From positions 930,001 through 994,000 of the forward strand of contig NZ_JADPJI010000005.1 in NCBI RefSeq assembly GCF_023073355.1: a stretch of 64,000 bases of DNA. Reading direction: 5' to 3'. Made by a program: the position numbers and the translations under genes. Source of the DNA: Bradyrhizobium sp. 199 (GTDB lineage: Bacteria; Pseudomonadota; Alphaproteobacteria; Rhizobiales; Xanthobacteraceae). The notes below the pieces were generated by a model. The model searched no databases. It was given only the letters and a program-made list of their open reading frames with translations, and was not told the DNA's origin. The stretch's first letter is position 1. Every line of letters begins with the position of its first letter. Of this stretch, positions 9,878 through 16,926 are shown in pieces.

Positions 9878-11310
9878 CACAGCTCTTGTGGACGCTCATC
9901 GCCATCCAGATCGTGATGGGCGTGTTCGACACTTTCTATCATCACGAATTCACCGAACGCCTGGCGTGGCGTCCGTCGCAACGCTTCGAGCTGAAGCTGC
10001 ACGGTAGCCGCAACATGCTTTATGCGCTGCTATTCCTGCTGCTCGGCTGGGTCGAGGTCCATGGCGTGCTGGCGCTGCTGATCGTCGCGGTGCTGATTGC
10101 CGAGATCGTCATCACGCTGATGGATTTCGTCGAGGAGGATCTTAGCCGAAAGCTGCCGCCGAGCGAGCGCATCAATCACACCCTGCTCGCGATCAACTAC
10201 GGAGCCATTCTCGTGCTGCTGCTGCCGGTGCTGATCGACTGGGCGATGCAGCCGTTCGGCGTGACCCTGGTCTATCAGGGCCTGCTCAGCATGGCCGCGA
10301 CCGCCTGCGCGGTCGGCGCGGCGCTGTGCGGCGTCAGGGATTTTGCCGCGGTGCGCCGATTGGGTCGCATGAAAGTTGTTGCAGCACCCGACCTCGTCGA
10401 GAAAATTCCCGGTCGCAAGACCGTGCTGATATCAGGCGCCACCGGCTTCATCGGCAGCCGCCTGGCGGCGGGCCTCGGCGGGGCAGGGCACGACGTCATC
10501 GCGTTGATCCGTGACCCCGCCAAGGCCGAGATGCTGCCGCCACCGGTCACGTTGATCACGAGCCTCGATCAGCTCTCCTCGGACACGAAGATCGACGCCA
10601 TCGTCAATCTCGCCGGCGAGCCGATCGGCAACGGCCTCTGGACCGAGGCGAAACGCGCGAAGATCATCGGCTCCCGCGTCGACATGACCGGCGAAATCGT
10701 CAAGCTGATCGCGCGGCTTGAGCGCAAGCCCAAGGTGCTGGTCAGCGGCTCCGCGATCGGCTGGTATGGTCTGTGGGCCGACCAGGTGCTGACGGAATCG
10801 GCGAAGTCGCACGCCTGCTTCAGCCACGAGCTCTGTGCGGCCTGGGAGACGGCGGCGCAGCCGGCGGAGGAGTTCGGCGTGCGCGTGGTTTACTTGCGCA
10901 TCGGGCTCGTGCTCGGCACGGAAGGCGGCTTCATCACGCGCATGTTGACGCCGTTCGAGTTCGGCCTTGGCGGTCCGCTCGGCACCGGGCGGCAGTGGAT
11001 GTCCTGGATCGAGCGCGACGATCTGATCCGCCTGATCGCCTATGTGATGGCGACGCCCGATCTCACCGGGCCCGTCAATGCCACCGCGCCGATCCCGGTC
11101 ACCAACGCCAAATTCACCGAGGAACTCGGCCGCCGACTGCACCGGCCGGCGGTGTTCCGCATCCCCGGCGGCCTGCTGCGCCGGATCGGCGGCGGCTTCG
11201 CCGACGAACTCCTGCTCGGCGGCCAGCGCGTGCTGCCGAACAAGGCGCTTAGCCGCGGTTTTGTATTTCGACATGAAACGCTGCGCAGTGCGTTCGAGGC
11301 GATCCTGTAA
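9874..11310 (+). CDS. Membrane-anchored TIGR01777 family NAD-dependent epimerase
   Basis: 478 residues. The first 155 or so form four hydrophobic helices containing a FYHHEFTERLAWRPS motif. From about 172 there is an SDR/NAD-epimerase domain with the TGFIGSRLA dinucleotide loop, VNLAGEPIGNG, SGSAIGWYG and the TIGR01777-type C-terminal domain. Family members (SDR39U1/YfcH-like) have no settled substrate. The fusion of a membrane domain to the epimerase suggests action on a membrane-associated substrate. The start ATG overlaps the DUF4166 stop. It is convergent with the LysR gene, 12 bases away. Confidence 0.85.
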   Translation: MTQLLWTLIAIQIVMGVFDTFYHHEFTERLAWRPSQRFELKLHGSRNMLYALLFLLLGWVEVHGVLALLIVAVLIAEIVITLMDFVEEDLSRKLPPSERINHTLLAINYGAILVLLLPVLIDWAMQPFGVTLVYQGLLSMAATACAVGAALCGVRDFAAVRRLGRMKVVAAPDLVEKIPGRKTVLISGATGFIGSRLAAGLGGAGHDVIALIRDPAKAEMLPPPVTLITSLDQLSSDTKIDAIVNLAGEPIGNGLWTEAKRAKIIGSRVDMTGEIVKLIARLERKPKVLVSGSAIGWYGLWADQVLTESAKSHACFSHELCAAWETAAQPAEEFGVRVVYLRIGLVLGTEGGFITRMLTPFEFGLGGPLGTGRQWMSWIERDDLIRLIAYVMATPDLTGPVNATAPIPVTNAKFTEELGRRLHRPAVFRIPGGLLRRIGGGFADELLLGGQRVLPNKALSRGFVFRHETLRSAFEAIL

Positions 11311-11322
11311 AGGCGTACGGCG

Positions 11323-12174
11323 TCACGCGGCTGCGCTCCGAAATGTCGCCGCCACCGCACGCAGCGCCGCCATTTTCGCGGGATCGCTGACCTTCGAATG
11401 CAGCATCACCTTCGAGCTGCCGAGCTTCGGCAGCTTGTGCGCAGGCCCGATGTCGACGAGGCCAGGAGGCGCGATCCGCCGTGCCAGCGGCGCGATCGCA
11501 AGTCCGGCAAGTGCCGCTGCGACCACGGCCGTGACGCCGCCGCCGACGAAGCGCTCGCGCCAGGCGATGTTGGCCTTGTCGAGCGCGCTCACCGCGACCG
11601 CGCGGACCCCGCAGGGCGGTGCGAGCGTCGCGAGCGGCAGCGGCTCGCCCTTCGGCAGTGTGAGGCGGCGTGCAGCGAACCAGCCGAACTCGTCCTCGGT
11701 CAGCTTCTCGCCGCCGCGGCGGCTGCCTTCCTGGCGGACGATCACCGCATCGAGCTGACCCGCGTCGTAGGCATCCTGCATCTCGCGCGAGAAGCCGATG
11801 CTGACGGCGAGGGTGAGATTCAATGACATCGCGTGCAGGCGTTCGAGCAGCGGCACCAGTTCAGGGCCTGCAGCGTGATCGGAAATGCCAAGCGAGAGCG
11901 ACTGCACGGCCGGTGCCTCACCCGACAGCGCGCGGTCATGCGCCGCGATCAGCGCACGGGCGCGTTCGAGGAAGCCGGCGCCCTCGGCGGTGAGCCGGAC
12001 TGCGCGCGGCGAGCGCTCGACGAGACGTTTGCCCAGCAACGTCTCCAGCCGTTGCAGCTTGAGGCTGACCGCCGCCTGGGTCGTACCCAGCGCTTCGGCG
12101 GCACGGGTAAAGCTCTGGAGGTCGGCGACAAGCAGGAAGGCCTTGATGGTGGCGATGTCGAGCGTCGGTGTCAT
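11323..12174 (-). CDS. LysR family transcriptional regulator
   Basis: 283 residues. The N-terminal winged HTH (about 5-64: FLLVADLQSFTRAAEALGTTQAAVSLKLQRLETLLGKRL) is a classic LysR DNA-binding domain, followed by a periplasmic-binding-protein-like effector domain. It is transcribed divergently from the tautomerase gene at 12286, the usual arrangement for a LysR activator and its target. The co-inducer is unknown. Confidence 0.9.
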   Translation of the reverse strand: MTPTLDIATIKAFLLVADLQSFTRAAEALGTTQAAVSLKLQRLETLLGKRLVERSPRAVRLTAEGAGFLERARALIAAHDRALSGEAPAVQSLSLGISDHAAGPELVPLLERLHAMSLNLTLAVSIGFSREMQDAYDAGQLDAVIVRQEGSRRGGEKLTEDEFGWFAARRLTLPKGEPLPLATLAPPCGVRAVAVSALDKANIAWRERFVGGGVTAVVAAALAGLAIAPLARRIAPPGLVDIGPAHKLPKLGSSKVMLHSKVSDPAKMAALRAVAATFRSAAA

Positions 12175-12182
12175 TATGAATG

Positions 12183-12209
12183 CTTATCACTGATATCAAG
12201 AGAGATAAG
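12183..12209. promoter_or_regulatory. Candidate LysR operator in divergent region
   Basis: CTTATC at 12183-12188 and its complement GATAAG at 12204-12209 form an inverted repeat with a 15-base spacer. The site lies just upstream of lysR (start 12174) and about 77 bases before the tautomerase ATG, where LysR autoregulatory sites usually lie. Confidence 0.4.
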
Positions 12210-12285
12210 ATACCAAAATGAGGAGCAAAGGTCTAGCTTCTCATCAACGCCGCACCAACCGGCGCAGCATCTTGAGGAGACCAGC

Positions 12286-12708
12286 ATGCCCCTGATCACC
12301 GTGTCCTATACCTCGTCCCGGCAGTCGCCGACCCTGAAGGCCGAGATCGCGAACGCCGTGTCCGAGCTCACTGCACAAATCCTGCACAAGGATCCCAAGG
12401 TGACCGCCATCATCGTCAAGGCGGTGGATGCCGATGACTGGTTCGCCGGCGGCAAGTCGCTCGCCGAGCAGAAGCTTGCAAGCTACTGGATCGACATCCA
12501 CGTCAGCGAAGGCACCAACACCAAGGACGAGAAGGCGGCCTATCTCGCCGCGATGTTCAAGCGCATGGCCGGGATTCTAGGCCCGCTGCATCCCGAGACC
12601 TATCTGCATGTCGACGAGGTCAAGGGCGATGCCTACGGCTTCGGCGGCCTGACCCAGGAGCGCCGCTACATCGCCGGCAAGCTCGAGGTGTCGGTGCAGG
12701 CGGCGTAA
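12286..12708 (+). CDS. Tautomerase family protein
   Basis: 140 residues. Met is followed directly by Pro (MPLITVSYTSSRQSPTLK), so processing would expose the N-terminal proline that acts as catalytic base in the 4-oxalocrotonate tautomerase superfamily. The length suits the longer MIF/tautomerase type rather than the 62-residue 4-OT subunit. GAGGAGA lies six bases upstream and decides the start; an open frame reaching further upstream runs through the LysR gene and is not used. LysR is probably the regulator. The substrate is unknown. Confidence 0.85.
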   Translation: MPLITVSYTSSRQSPTLKAEIANAVSELTAQILHKDPKVTAIIVKAVDADDWFAGGKSLAEQKLASYWIDIHVSEGTNTKDEKAAYLAAMFKRMAGILGPLHPETYLHVDEVKGDAYGFGGLTQERRYIAGKLEVSVQAA

Positions 12709-12717
12709 GGCAGCAAG

Positions 12718-12743
12718 CCGCGGGTGAGCAGTCTCATCCGCGG
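12718..12743. terminator. Strong hairpin between convergent genes
   Basis: CCGCGG-G-TGAG / CTCA-T-CCGCGG gives an 11-bp stem with a four-base loop between the tautomerase and DnaB-like genes, which converge. There is no T-tract, so it may end transcripts in either direction or only stabilise 3' ends. Confidence 0.4.
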
Positions 12744-12751
12744 CCTGATCG

Positions 12752-13465
12752 TCAGCTCGCCGCCCGCAACCGGACTTCGGAATTGTTCAGGAAGCACATC
12801 TTGTCGAACAGCGTCAGGTCCAGCGGATTCGGCAGCCTGACATCGCCGAGATCGGGGCAGGGCTTGACTGAAGGATCGTAGGATCGGTCGATCTGCGAGA
12901 TGAAGACGACGATCAGCCCCTGATCGCGCGCGAACGATTTCAGCGCGCGCACCTGAACGGTGAGGTCTGGATTTTCGCGTCTCTGGTCGAGCAGTTGCAA
13001 GTAGTCGATCACAACGACCGTGCCGCGGGGCGCCGCGGCCATCTGCTTGACGACGTAATCGGCGCTGATGGCGTCGGAGCAATCGACCTCGAATAACTCG
13101 CCAAATTGCGCCGGCTCCACGCCGATCGCGCGCAAGCGATCCAAAACATCTTTCTTGGTGTATTCGAGCGAGAAGAACGCGGCACGATGGCCCGACCTCA
13201 TGGCCTCCACCGCAAGTTCGAGGCTGATCAGCGTCTTGCCCTGACCGGGCCGCGCGCCGACCAGCACCAGATCACCGGGCCGGAATTGCGGGAACAGCCT
13301 GCTCGCGGGCGTCAGCGCGGCGGCTTTCGCGGCCAGGATGCTCCAGGCGGAAAATCCTTCCGTCGCGGCGATGCGGTCAAGGGCGTCGTGCAGCGGAATG
13401 CCTTCCTCGCGGGACAGGCGCTTCGCGCGTCGTTTCAGATGATAGATCGGCGCAGAGAGTCTCAT
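12752..13465 (-). CDS. Small DnaB-like RecA-fold ATPase
   Basis: 237 residues from the ATG at 13465, which has GGGAGG in good position. The P-loop is GARPGQGKT (about residues 70-78), Walker B is VVVIDYLQLL, and FISQIDRS matches helicase motif H3. This is the DnaB/RecA C-terminal ATPase without the usual DnaB N-terminal domain or full length (about 450-500). Residues 1-50 form a basic helical segment (LKRRAKRLSREEGIPLHDALDRIAATEGFSAWSIL). It is probably not the replicative helicase, and its partner is unknown. It lies downstream of lipB on the same strand. Confidence 0.8.
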   Translation of the reverse strand: MRLSAPIYHLKRRAKRLSREEGIPLHDALDRIAATEGFSAWSILAAKAAALTPASRLFPQFRPGDLVLVGARPGQGKTLISLELAVEAMRSGHRAAFFSLEYTKKDVLDRLRAIGVEPAQFGELFEVDCSDAISADYVVKQMAAAPRGTVVVIDYLQLLDQRRENPDLTVQVRALKSFARDQGLIVVFISQIDRSYDPSVKPCPDLGDVRLPNPLDLTLFDKMCFLNNSEVRLRAAS

Positions 13466-13596
13466 CGTCAAAACCTCCCATTGCGAGCTGAAACGCAATC
13501 CCTCCTTATGCCCAGTGCTCGAACAGTCGGTCGATGATCTTATCGCCCGGCATGAGGTCTGTTTTCCCGGCGGAGGGGGGGAGGCGTGGGCGGCAC

Positions 13597-13656
13597 CGGA
13601 ATCGAACATAACCGATTCCGCGTCGGTGGAGAACGCGGACGCTGCGTCTCCAACAG
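13597..13656 (-). other. Two hairpins downstream of lipB
   Basis: The first is CGGAATCG (13597-13604) pairing with CGATTCCG (13613-13620) around an eight-base loop. The second, at about 13634-13656, pairs GGAGA(A)CGC with GCGTCTCC. On the minus strand the segment ends GTTCGATTCCGG-TGCCGCCCA, which resembles the T-loop and acceptor end of a tRNA, but no complete tRNA can be folded. It may be the transcript end of lipB or a tRNA-tail relic. Confidence 0.3.
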
Positions 13657-13663
13657 GAATGCG

Positions 13664-14413
13664 TCAGGCGGCCACTTCGGGCAGCAGCGCGCGGGTCGGC
13701 CCGAACAGCTCCTCGAACGCCTGCCGGAGCGCGACGTCGATATCAGCCATCGTCACGAGCTGGCCGAGGTCGACCAGCGAAGTGACGCCGTAACGGGCGT
13801 CAGTGACGCCGCACGGCACGATGCCGGCGAAATGCGATAGCTCCGGCTCGACATTGATCGCGATGCCGTGGAACGAGACCCAGCGCTTCAGCCGGACGCC
13901 GATCGCCGCGATCTTGTCCTCGTGGTCCGCGCCCTTGTCTGGCCGCTTGACCCAGACGCCGACCCGGTCCTCGCGCCGTTCGCCGCGGACGTTGAAGGCA
14001 GCGAGCGTGCGCAGAATCAGCTCCTCCAGGCTCGCGACATAGGCGCGGACGTCCGGCCGCCGGCGCTTGAGGTCGAGCATGACATAGGCCACCCGCTGGC
14101 CCGGCCCGTGATAGGTGAGCTGGCCGCCGCGTCCGGTGGCGAAGACCGGGAATCGGGAATTGAGCAGGTCCGTTGCCTTGCCCGAGGTGCCGGAGGTGTA
14201 GAGCGGGGGGTGTTCGAGCAGCCAGACCAACTCCGCGGCCTCACCCGCCGCAATGGCGGCGACCCGGGCCTCCATGGCGGCCACCGCCTCCGGGTAGGGC
14301 ACCGGAGCGTCCGAGATCCGCCACTCAACCGGCTCGCCGTCGGACTTGGAAAACGACGCCAAATCGAGCTCTTGACGCTGGTTTTGGCGAGGGTTTTGAG
14401 GCGAATTAACCAT
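13664..14413 (-). CDS. lipB: Lipoyl(octanoyl) transferase
   Basis: 249 residues. Family hallmarks are [39 protein letters not shown] with the catalytic Lys, and the catalytic Cys in GIVPCGV. It transfers octanoate from octanoyl-ACP to the lipoyl domains of 2-oxoacid dehydrogenases and the glycine cleavage H protein in the cytoplasm. It is divergent from the FliN-like gene over 67 bases. Confidence 0.96.
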   Translation of the reverse strand: MVNSPQNPRQNQRQELDLASFSKSDGEPVEWRISDAPVPYPEAVAAMEARVAAIAAGEAAELVWLLEHPPLYTSGTSGKATDLLNSRFPVFATGRGGQLTYHGPGQRVAYVMLDLKRRRPDVRAYVASLEELILRTLAAFNVRGERREDRVGVWVKRPDKGADHEDKIAAIGVRLKRWVSFHGIAINVEPELSHFAGIVPCGVTDARYGVTSLVDLGQLVTMADIDVALRQAFEELFGPTRALLPEVAA

Positions 14414-14420
14414 TGGCTAA
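14406..14420. promoter_or_regulatory. Candidate CtrA-type box between lipB and FliN-like gene
   Basis: TTAA-N7-CTAA at 14406-14420, one mismatch from the CtrA full site TTAA-N7-TTAA. It overlaps the lipB start codon and lies 60 bases upstream of the flagellar-switch-like gene. TTAA is rare in this GC-rich sequence, but one mismatched site is weak evidence. Confidence 0.3.
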
Positions 14421-14480
14421 CCATAACGTGGTGATCATCTCGGGAGCAAATGCTAGTCCCTAGTTGCGGCGGTCCTGACA

Positions 14481-14723
14481 GTGCCCACCCTCGATAAAGT
14501 TACCGTGGATCTCATGGTCGTCCTCGGAACGACCTCCATGCCGATCCATCAAGTATTACGTCTTTCCCGCGGCGCCATCATCGAGCTGGACGCAACCGAG
14601 GCCGACGAGGTCAAGGTTTTGGCCAATAATCTGCCGGTCGCTTCCGGCGTCGTCCTGGTCGACCGCAACCGGATCGCGGTCGAGGTCAAGCAGATGCTGC
14701 CGCGCTCACCGGGCATGCGATAG
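14481..14723 (+). CDS. FliN/SpoA-domain flagellar motor switch-like protein
   Basis: 80 residues, almost exactly one SpoA (surface presentation of antigens) domain: VTVDLMVVLGTTSMPIHQVLRLSRGAIIELD...NNLPVASGVVLVDRNRIAVEV. FliN builds the flagellar C-ring with FliM and FliG and sets rotor direction. The protein is shorter than most FliN, lacking the N-terminal extension, and no other flagellar gene is in the window, so it may be a stand-alone paralogue. The start is GTG at 14481. Confidence 0.85.
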   Translation: MPTLDKVTVDLMVVLGTTSMPIHQVLRLSRGAIIELDATEADEVKVLANNLPVASGVVLVDRNRIAVEVKQMLPRSPGMR

Positions 14724-14846
14724 CGACCTGGGCAGCCGGAAGGCGCCTAGCACGCGGTTGCGGCCCGGACACCGGGGTCAACGCCGATTCGGGGCGAGCG
14801 GCCCGACTTTCCTGCAAAGCTTGTGGAATTCAGGGCCTTTGCAGGC

Positions 14847-14875
14847 TTGTACCCCTCTGATGGATTTGTTAGATC
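14847..14875 (+). promoter_or_regulatory. Possible promoter of tRNA-Leu
   Basis: TTGTAC (14847-14852), 17 bases, TAGATC (14870-14875), about 50 bases before the mature tRNA 5' end. Only a moderate match to sigma-70 consensus. Confidence 0.3.
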
Positions 14876-14924
14876 GGCGCCGTTGATCCGGCTGGCCTTC
14901 AAGCCTCATGCCGGCATCCCCAAA

Positions 14925-15009
14925 GCGCTCGTGGCGGAACTGGTAGACGCGCTGCCTTGAGGTGGCAGTGAGTAAAATCGTGGGGGTTCGAGTCCCTCCG
15001 AGCGCACCA
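14925..15009 (+). tRNA. tRNA-Leu (anticodon GAG)
   Basis: 85 bases including an encoded CCA. Acceptor stem GCGCTCG pairs with CGAGCGC, followed by discriminator A and CCA. The anticodon stem CTGCC/GGCAG encloses the loop TTGAGGT, so the anticodon is GAG (codons CUC/CUU). A short class II variable arm (TGAGTAAAATCG) and the T-arm GGGGGTTCGAGTCCCTC are as expected for leucine. Confidence 0.97.
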
Positions 15010-15168
15010 TGGTTCATTCTTCCCTTTGAAATGATTGATATTTCCGACGCAGTCCGAGGATTGCGTCGATGCAATCGATTCCGCCGCACTGGATTTGGGC
15101 GACCTGGCGAAACCTCGCAGTCGTGACAGCCAAAGCCTAATGCGGCTCGATTCCGGCCGCTTTGATGA

Positions 15169-15300
15169 TCCGTCCCCAACGCGCCGACGCCCGAGGATGT
15201 GATCCTCACGCATCTGCACTACGGTCATGCCGGAAACTTCGTCCCGTTTCCGAACGCGCGGTTTCATCTCCAGGAGCACGAACTCGCCTACGCCACGGAC
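15169..15300 (+). pseudogene. Fragment of metallo-beta-lactamase (AHL-lactonase-like) gene
   Basis: Read from 15169, about 44 codons give a segment starting VPNAPTPEDVILTHLHYGHAGN, then FPNARFHLQEHELAYATD. This is the zinc-binding core of N-acyl-homoserine-lactonase-type metallo-beta-lactamases. The HxHxDH motif reads HLHYGH, so the Asp ligand is replaced by Gly. Two stop codons (15163-15168) precede it in frame. The similarity ends exactly at 15300, where a 29-base repeat shared with 27345-27373 begins and supplies a stop at 15313. It is a relic, not a gene. Confidence 0.75.
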
Positions 15301-15329
15301 GGCGATTCATCCTGATCGCATCGCGCTTT
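15301..15329. repeat. Half copy of the AAAGCATGATCCGG/GCGCGAT repeat family
   Basis: 29 bases, GGCGATTCATCCTGATCGCA followed by TCGCGCTTT, identical to 27345-27373. Only the right half of the element is present. It truncates the metallo-beta-lactamase fragment on its left. Confidence 0.75.
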
Positions 15330-15459
15330 GGGGAACGCTGGCGCGACCGGGCTCAGCGTGCTCGCGGAACCAAAGCCTTTCCATTGGCATTCAGTCGCTG
15401 AATTCGCCGCGGCGATGTCGACTGACGTGGCGGGGCGATGCGCTTGACGGTGGAGAACG
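15330..15459. other. Gap with no gene seen
   Basis: The 130 bases between the half repeat and the hydrolase gene hold no convincing coding region. Together with 15010-15168 this makes a decayed stretch of about 450 bases downstream of tRNA-Leu. Confidence 0.5.
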
Positions 15460-16068
15460 ATGAGGGACAGCGCTTCGGAAGTCACCGAGATCAGGAATGC
15501 CGTTCATCTCTGCATCGACATGCAGAACATTTTCGCCCCCGGTGGTCTGTGGGCGACGCCATGGATGGAGCGGGTCCTGCCGGCGATCGTCGGGGTCGTT
15601 GCGCGCCACCAGGCCAGGACCATCTTCACGCGTTTCATCACGCCGCAGGATCCGGAAGATCGTCCCGGCCAGTGGCAGAGCTATTTTCATCGCTGGCATC
15701 AGGCGACCCGCAGGCATCTGCCGCCATCCGCGCTCGAACTCGTACCTGCCCTGAGCAAGTTCGTTCCGCCGGCTGCGGTCATCGACAAGCCGGCCTATTC
15801 CGCCTTCAGCAATCCCGCCCTCGCGACCCTGCTGCTCGACAAGACTATCGGCACGGTCGTGATATCGGGCGCAGAGACGGACGTCTGCGTGCTGTCGACC
15901 GTTCTGAGCGCCGTCGATCTCGGCTTCCGGGTCGTCATCGTCGAGGACGCGCTGTGCAGTTCGTCCGACGTCGGGCATGACGCGCTCATGACGATGTACC
16001 GCACCCGCTTTCACGGCCAGGTCGACCTCATGACTGCGGAGGAGCTGTCGGAGTTCTGGCGCGAATAG
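15460..16068 (+). CDS. Isochorismatase-like cysteine hydrolase
   Basis: 202 residues. The cysteine hydrolase triad is visible: Asp in LCIDMQNIF (about residue 19), Lys in DKPAYSAF (about 109) and Cys in GAETDVCV (about 142), with the cis-peptide-forming GAETD loop. The family hydrolyses amides or vinyl ethers (nicotinamidase, isochorismatase, ureidoacrylate hydrolase); the substrate cannot be told from sequence. The ATG at 15460 has GGAGA upstream. It is the first intact gene after tRNA-Leu. Confidence 0.88.
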   Translation: MRDSASEVTEIRNAVHLCIDMQNIFAPGGLWATPWMERVLPAIVGVVARHQARTIFTRFITPQDPEDRPGQWQSYFHRWHQATRRHLPPSALELVPALSKFVPPAAVIDKPAYSAFSNPALATLLLDKTIGTVVISGAETDVCVLSTVLSAVDLGFRVVIVEDALCSSSDVGHDALMTMYRTRFHGQVDLMTAEELSEFWRE

Positions 16069-16236
16069 GGGGGATCATCGGGACCGCTGCCGAACACGCG
16101 GCGCCGGAAAGAGTTCGGGGCTGCCGCGATGCGGCCGTGTCCCAGGGCCGAAAAACGCATCGCGGCCGATTCACATAGTCTAATGCGTTCGGCCCTCAAG
16201 CCGGTCAATCTGGGCTCGCTGGATAGGGGCCGGGCA

Positions 16237-16323
16237 ATGGATCGCATCGAACAGGCGTTTGTCGCCACCGCAATCACGGGTTTTCTCGTGATGATGGGCG
16301 CAATCGTGTGGATGATGATTTGA
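16237..16323 (+). CDS. 28-residue single-helix membrane microprotein
   Basis: MDRIEQAF followed by about 20 hydrophobic residues ending IVWMMI. The charged N-terminus and single transmembrane helix look like a small membrane protein rather than chance. GGATAGGGG lies about seven bases before the ATG. A longer in-frame start at 16129 lacks a ribosome site. A second tiny membrane ORF follows 16 bases downstream. The function is unknown. Confidence 0.45.
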   Translation: MDRIEQAFVATAITGFLVMMGAIVWMMI

Positions 16324-16339
16324 GGGGGCGGAGGCTGTC

Positions 16340-16420
16340 TTGCGCGTCGCGCTGCCTTATGCCGCGGTTCTCCTTTGCCTGGCGGTCAGCGCCTGGCTCG
16401 CTTTCGCGCATCTGTTCTGA
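16340..16420 (+). CDS. 26-residue membrane microprotein (TTG start)
   Basis: TTG at 16340, with a GGAGG site five bases before it, opens a frame for a 26-residue peptide that is almost entirely one hydrophobic helix (RVALPYAAVLLCLAVSAWLA). It directly follows the 28-residue membrane ORF and ends 11 bases before the convergent response-regulator gene. Coding status is unproven. Confidence 0.35.
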   Translation: MRVALPYAAVLLCLAVSAWLAFAHLF

Positions 16421-16430
16421 TTGCCTCGCC

Positions 16431-16838
16431 TTATCGATCCTTTGGATCGGCGATCAGCGCCGCCAGCTTCCGTGCCATCGCGGTCAGATCGATCGGCTTT
16501 TCAATGAGCGGCACATCCTGGAATTCCGCGCCGACGGTGATCCTTTCGTATCCGGTGGTGAACACGAAGGGCACCTTGCGCGCCATCAGTTCGCGGGCGA
16601 TCGGAAAGATCATCTCGCTGTGAATGTTCACGTCCAGGACCGCGGCATCCAGCGTGCTGCCGTCGTGCAGGATCTTGAATGCGTCCTCGACGTGACCGGC
16701 GGGACCTGCGACCTCGGCCCCCAGCGCGCGGACTGCCTCGCTGATGTCGTCGGCGAGAAAATATTCGTCCTCGACCACGAAAACTCTGCGCCCCGTGAGA
16801 GGCGCAGGTCGATCGGATGACGAGCGCGATATTGTCAT
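16431..16838 (-). CDS. Single-domain response regulator
   Basis: 135 residues, receiver domain only: acidic pair in VFVVEDEYF, phosphoacceptor Asp in AAVLDVNIH (about 70), Thr in VFTTGY and Lys in LIEKPID. There is no output domain, so it must act by protein contact or as a phosphate shuttle. GAGG lies before the ATG. An exact EcfG-type promoter precedes it at 16902-16926. It is divergent from the CheB gene and close to the HWE kinase, a plausible phosphodonor. Confidence 0.92.
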   Translation of the reverse strand: MTISRSSSDRPAPLTGRRVFVVEDEYFLADDISEAVRALGAEVAGPAGHVEDAFKILHDGSTLDAAVLDVNIHSEMIFPIARELMARKVPFVFTTGYERITVGAEFQDVPLIEKPIDLTAMARKLAALIADPKDR

Positions 16839-16901
16839 TGTGCCTCAGCCTTGGCTTCCGCCCCCGTTGGAACATAAACCGGGGGGCCCGCCTTGATTCA
16901 A

Positions 16902-16926
16902 AACGACGCAGTTGAAAACGGGTTCC
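16902..16926 (-). promoter_or_regulatory. EcfG-type general stress promoter for response regulator
   Basis: On the minus strand GGAAC (16926-16922), 16 bases, CGTT (16905-16902): an exact consensus match, with the -10 element 64 bases upstream of the ATG at 16838. Confidence 0.6.

Noticed and set aside
13588..13620. tRNA gene on the minus strand
   Set aside because: Only a T-loop and acceptor-like end can be matched; no D-arm, anticodon arm or complete acceptor stem pairs.
15162..15463. Small plus-strand ORFs of 78-79 codons downstream of tRNA-Leu
   Set aside because: They cross the lactonase relic and the repeat in other frames and show no protein-like conservation pattern.
16863..16895. 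Plus-strand EcfG promoter for the CheB gene (GGAAC-N17-CCTT)
   Set aside because: The -10 element lacks the essential G of CGTT, and the exact match in this gap is on the other strand.
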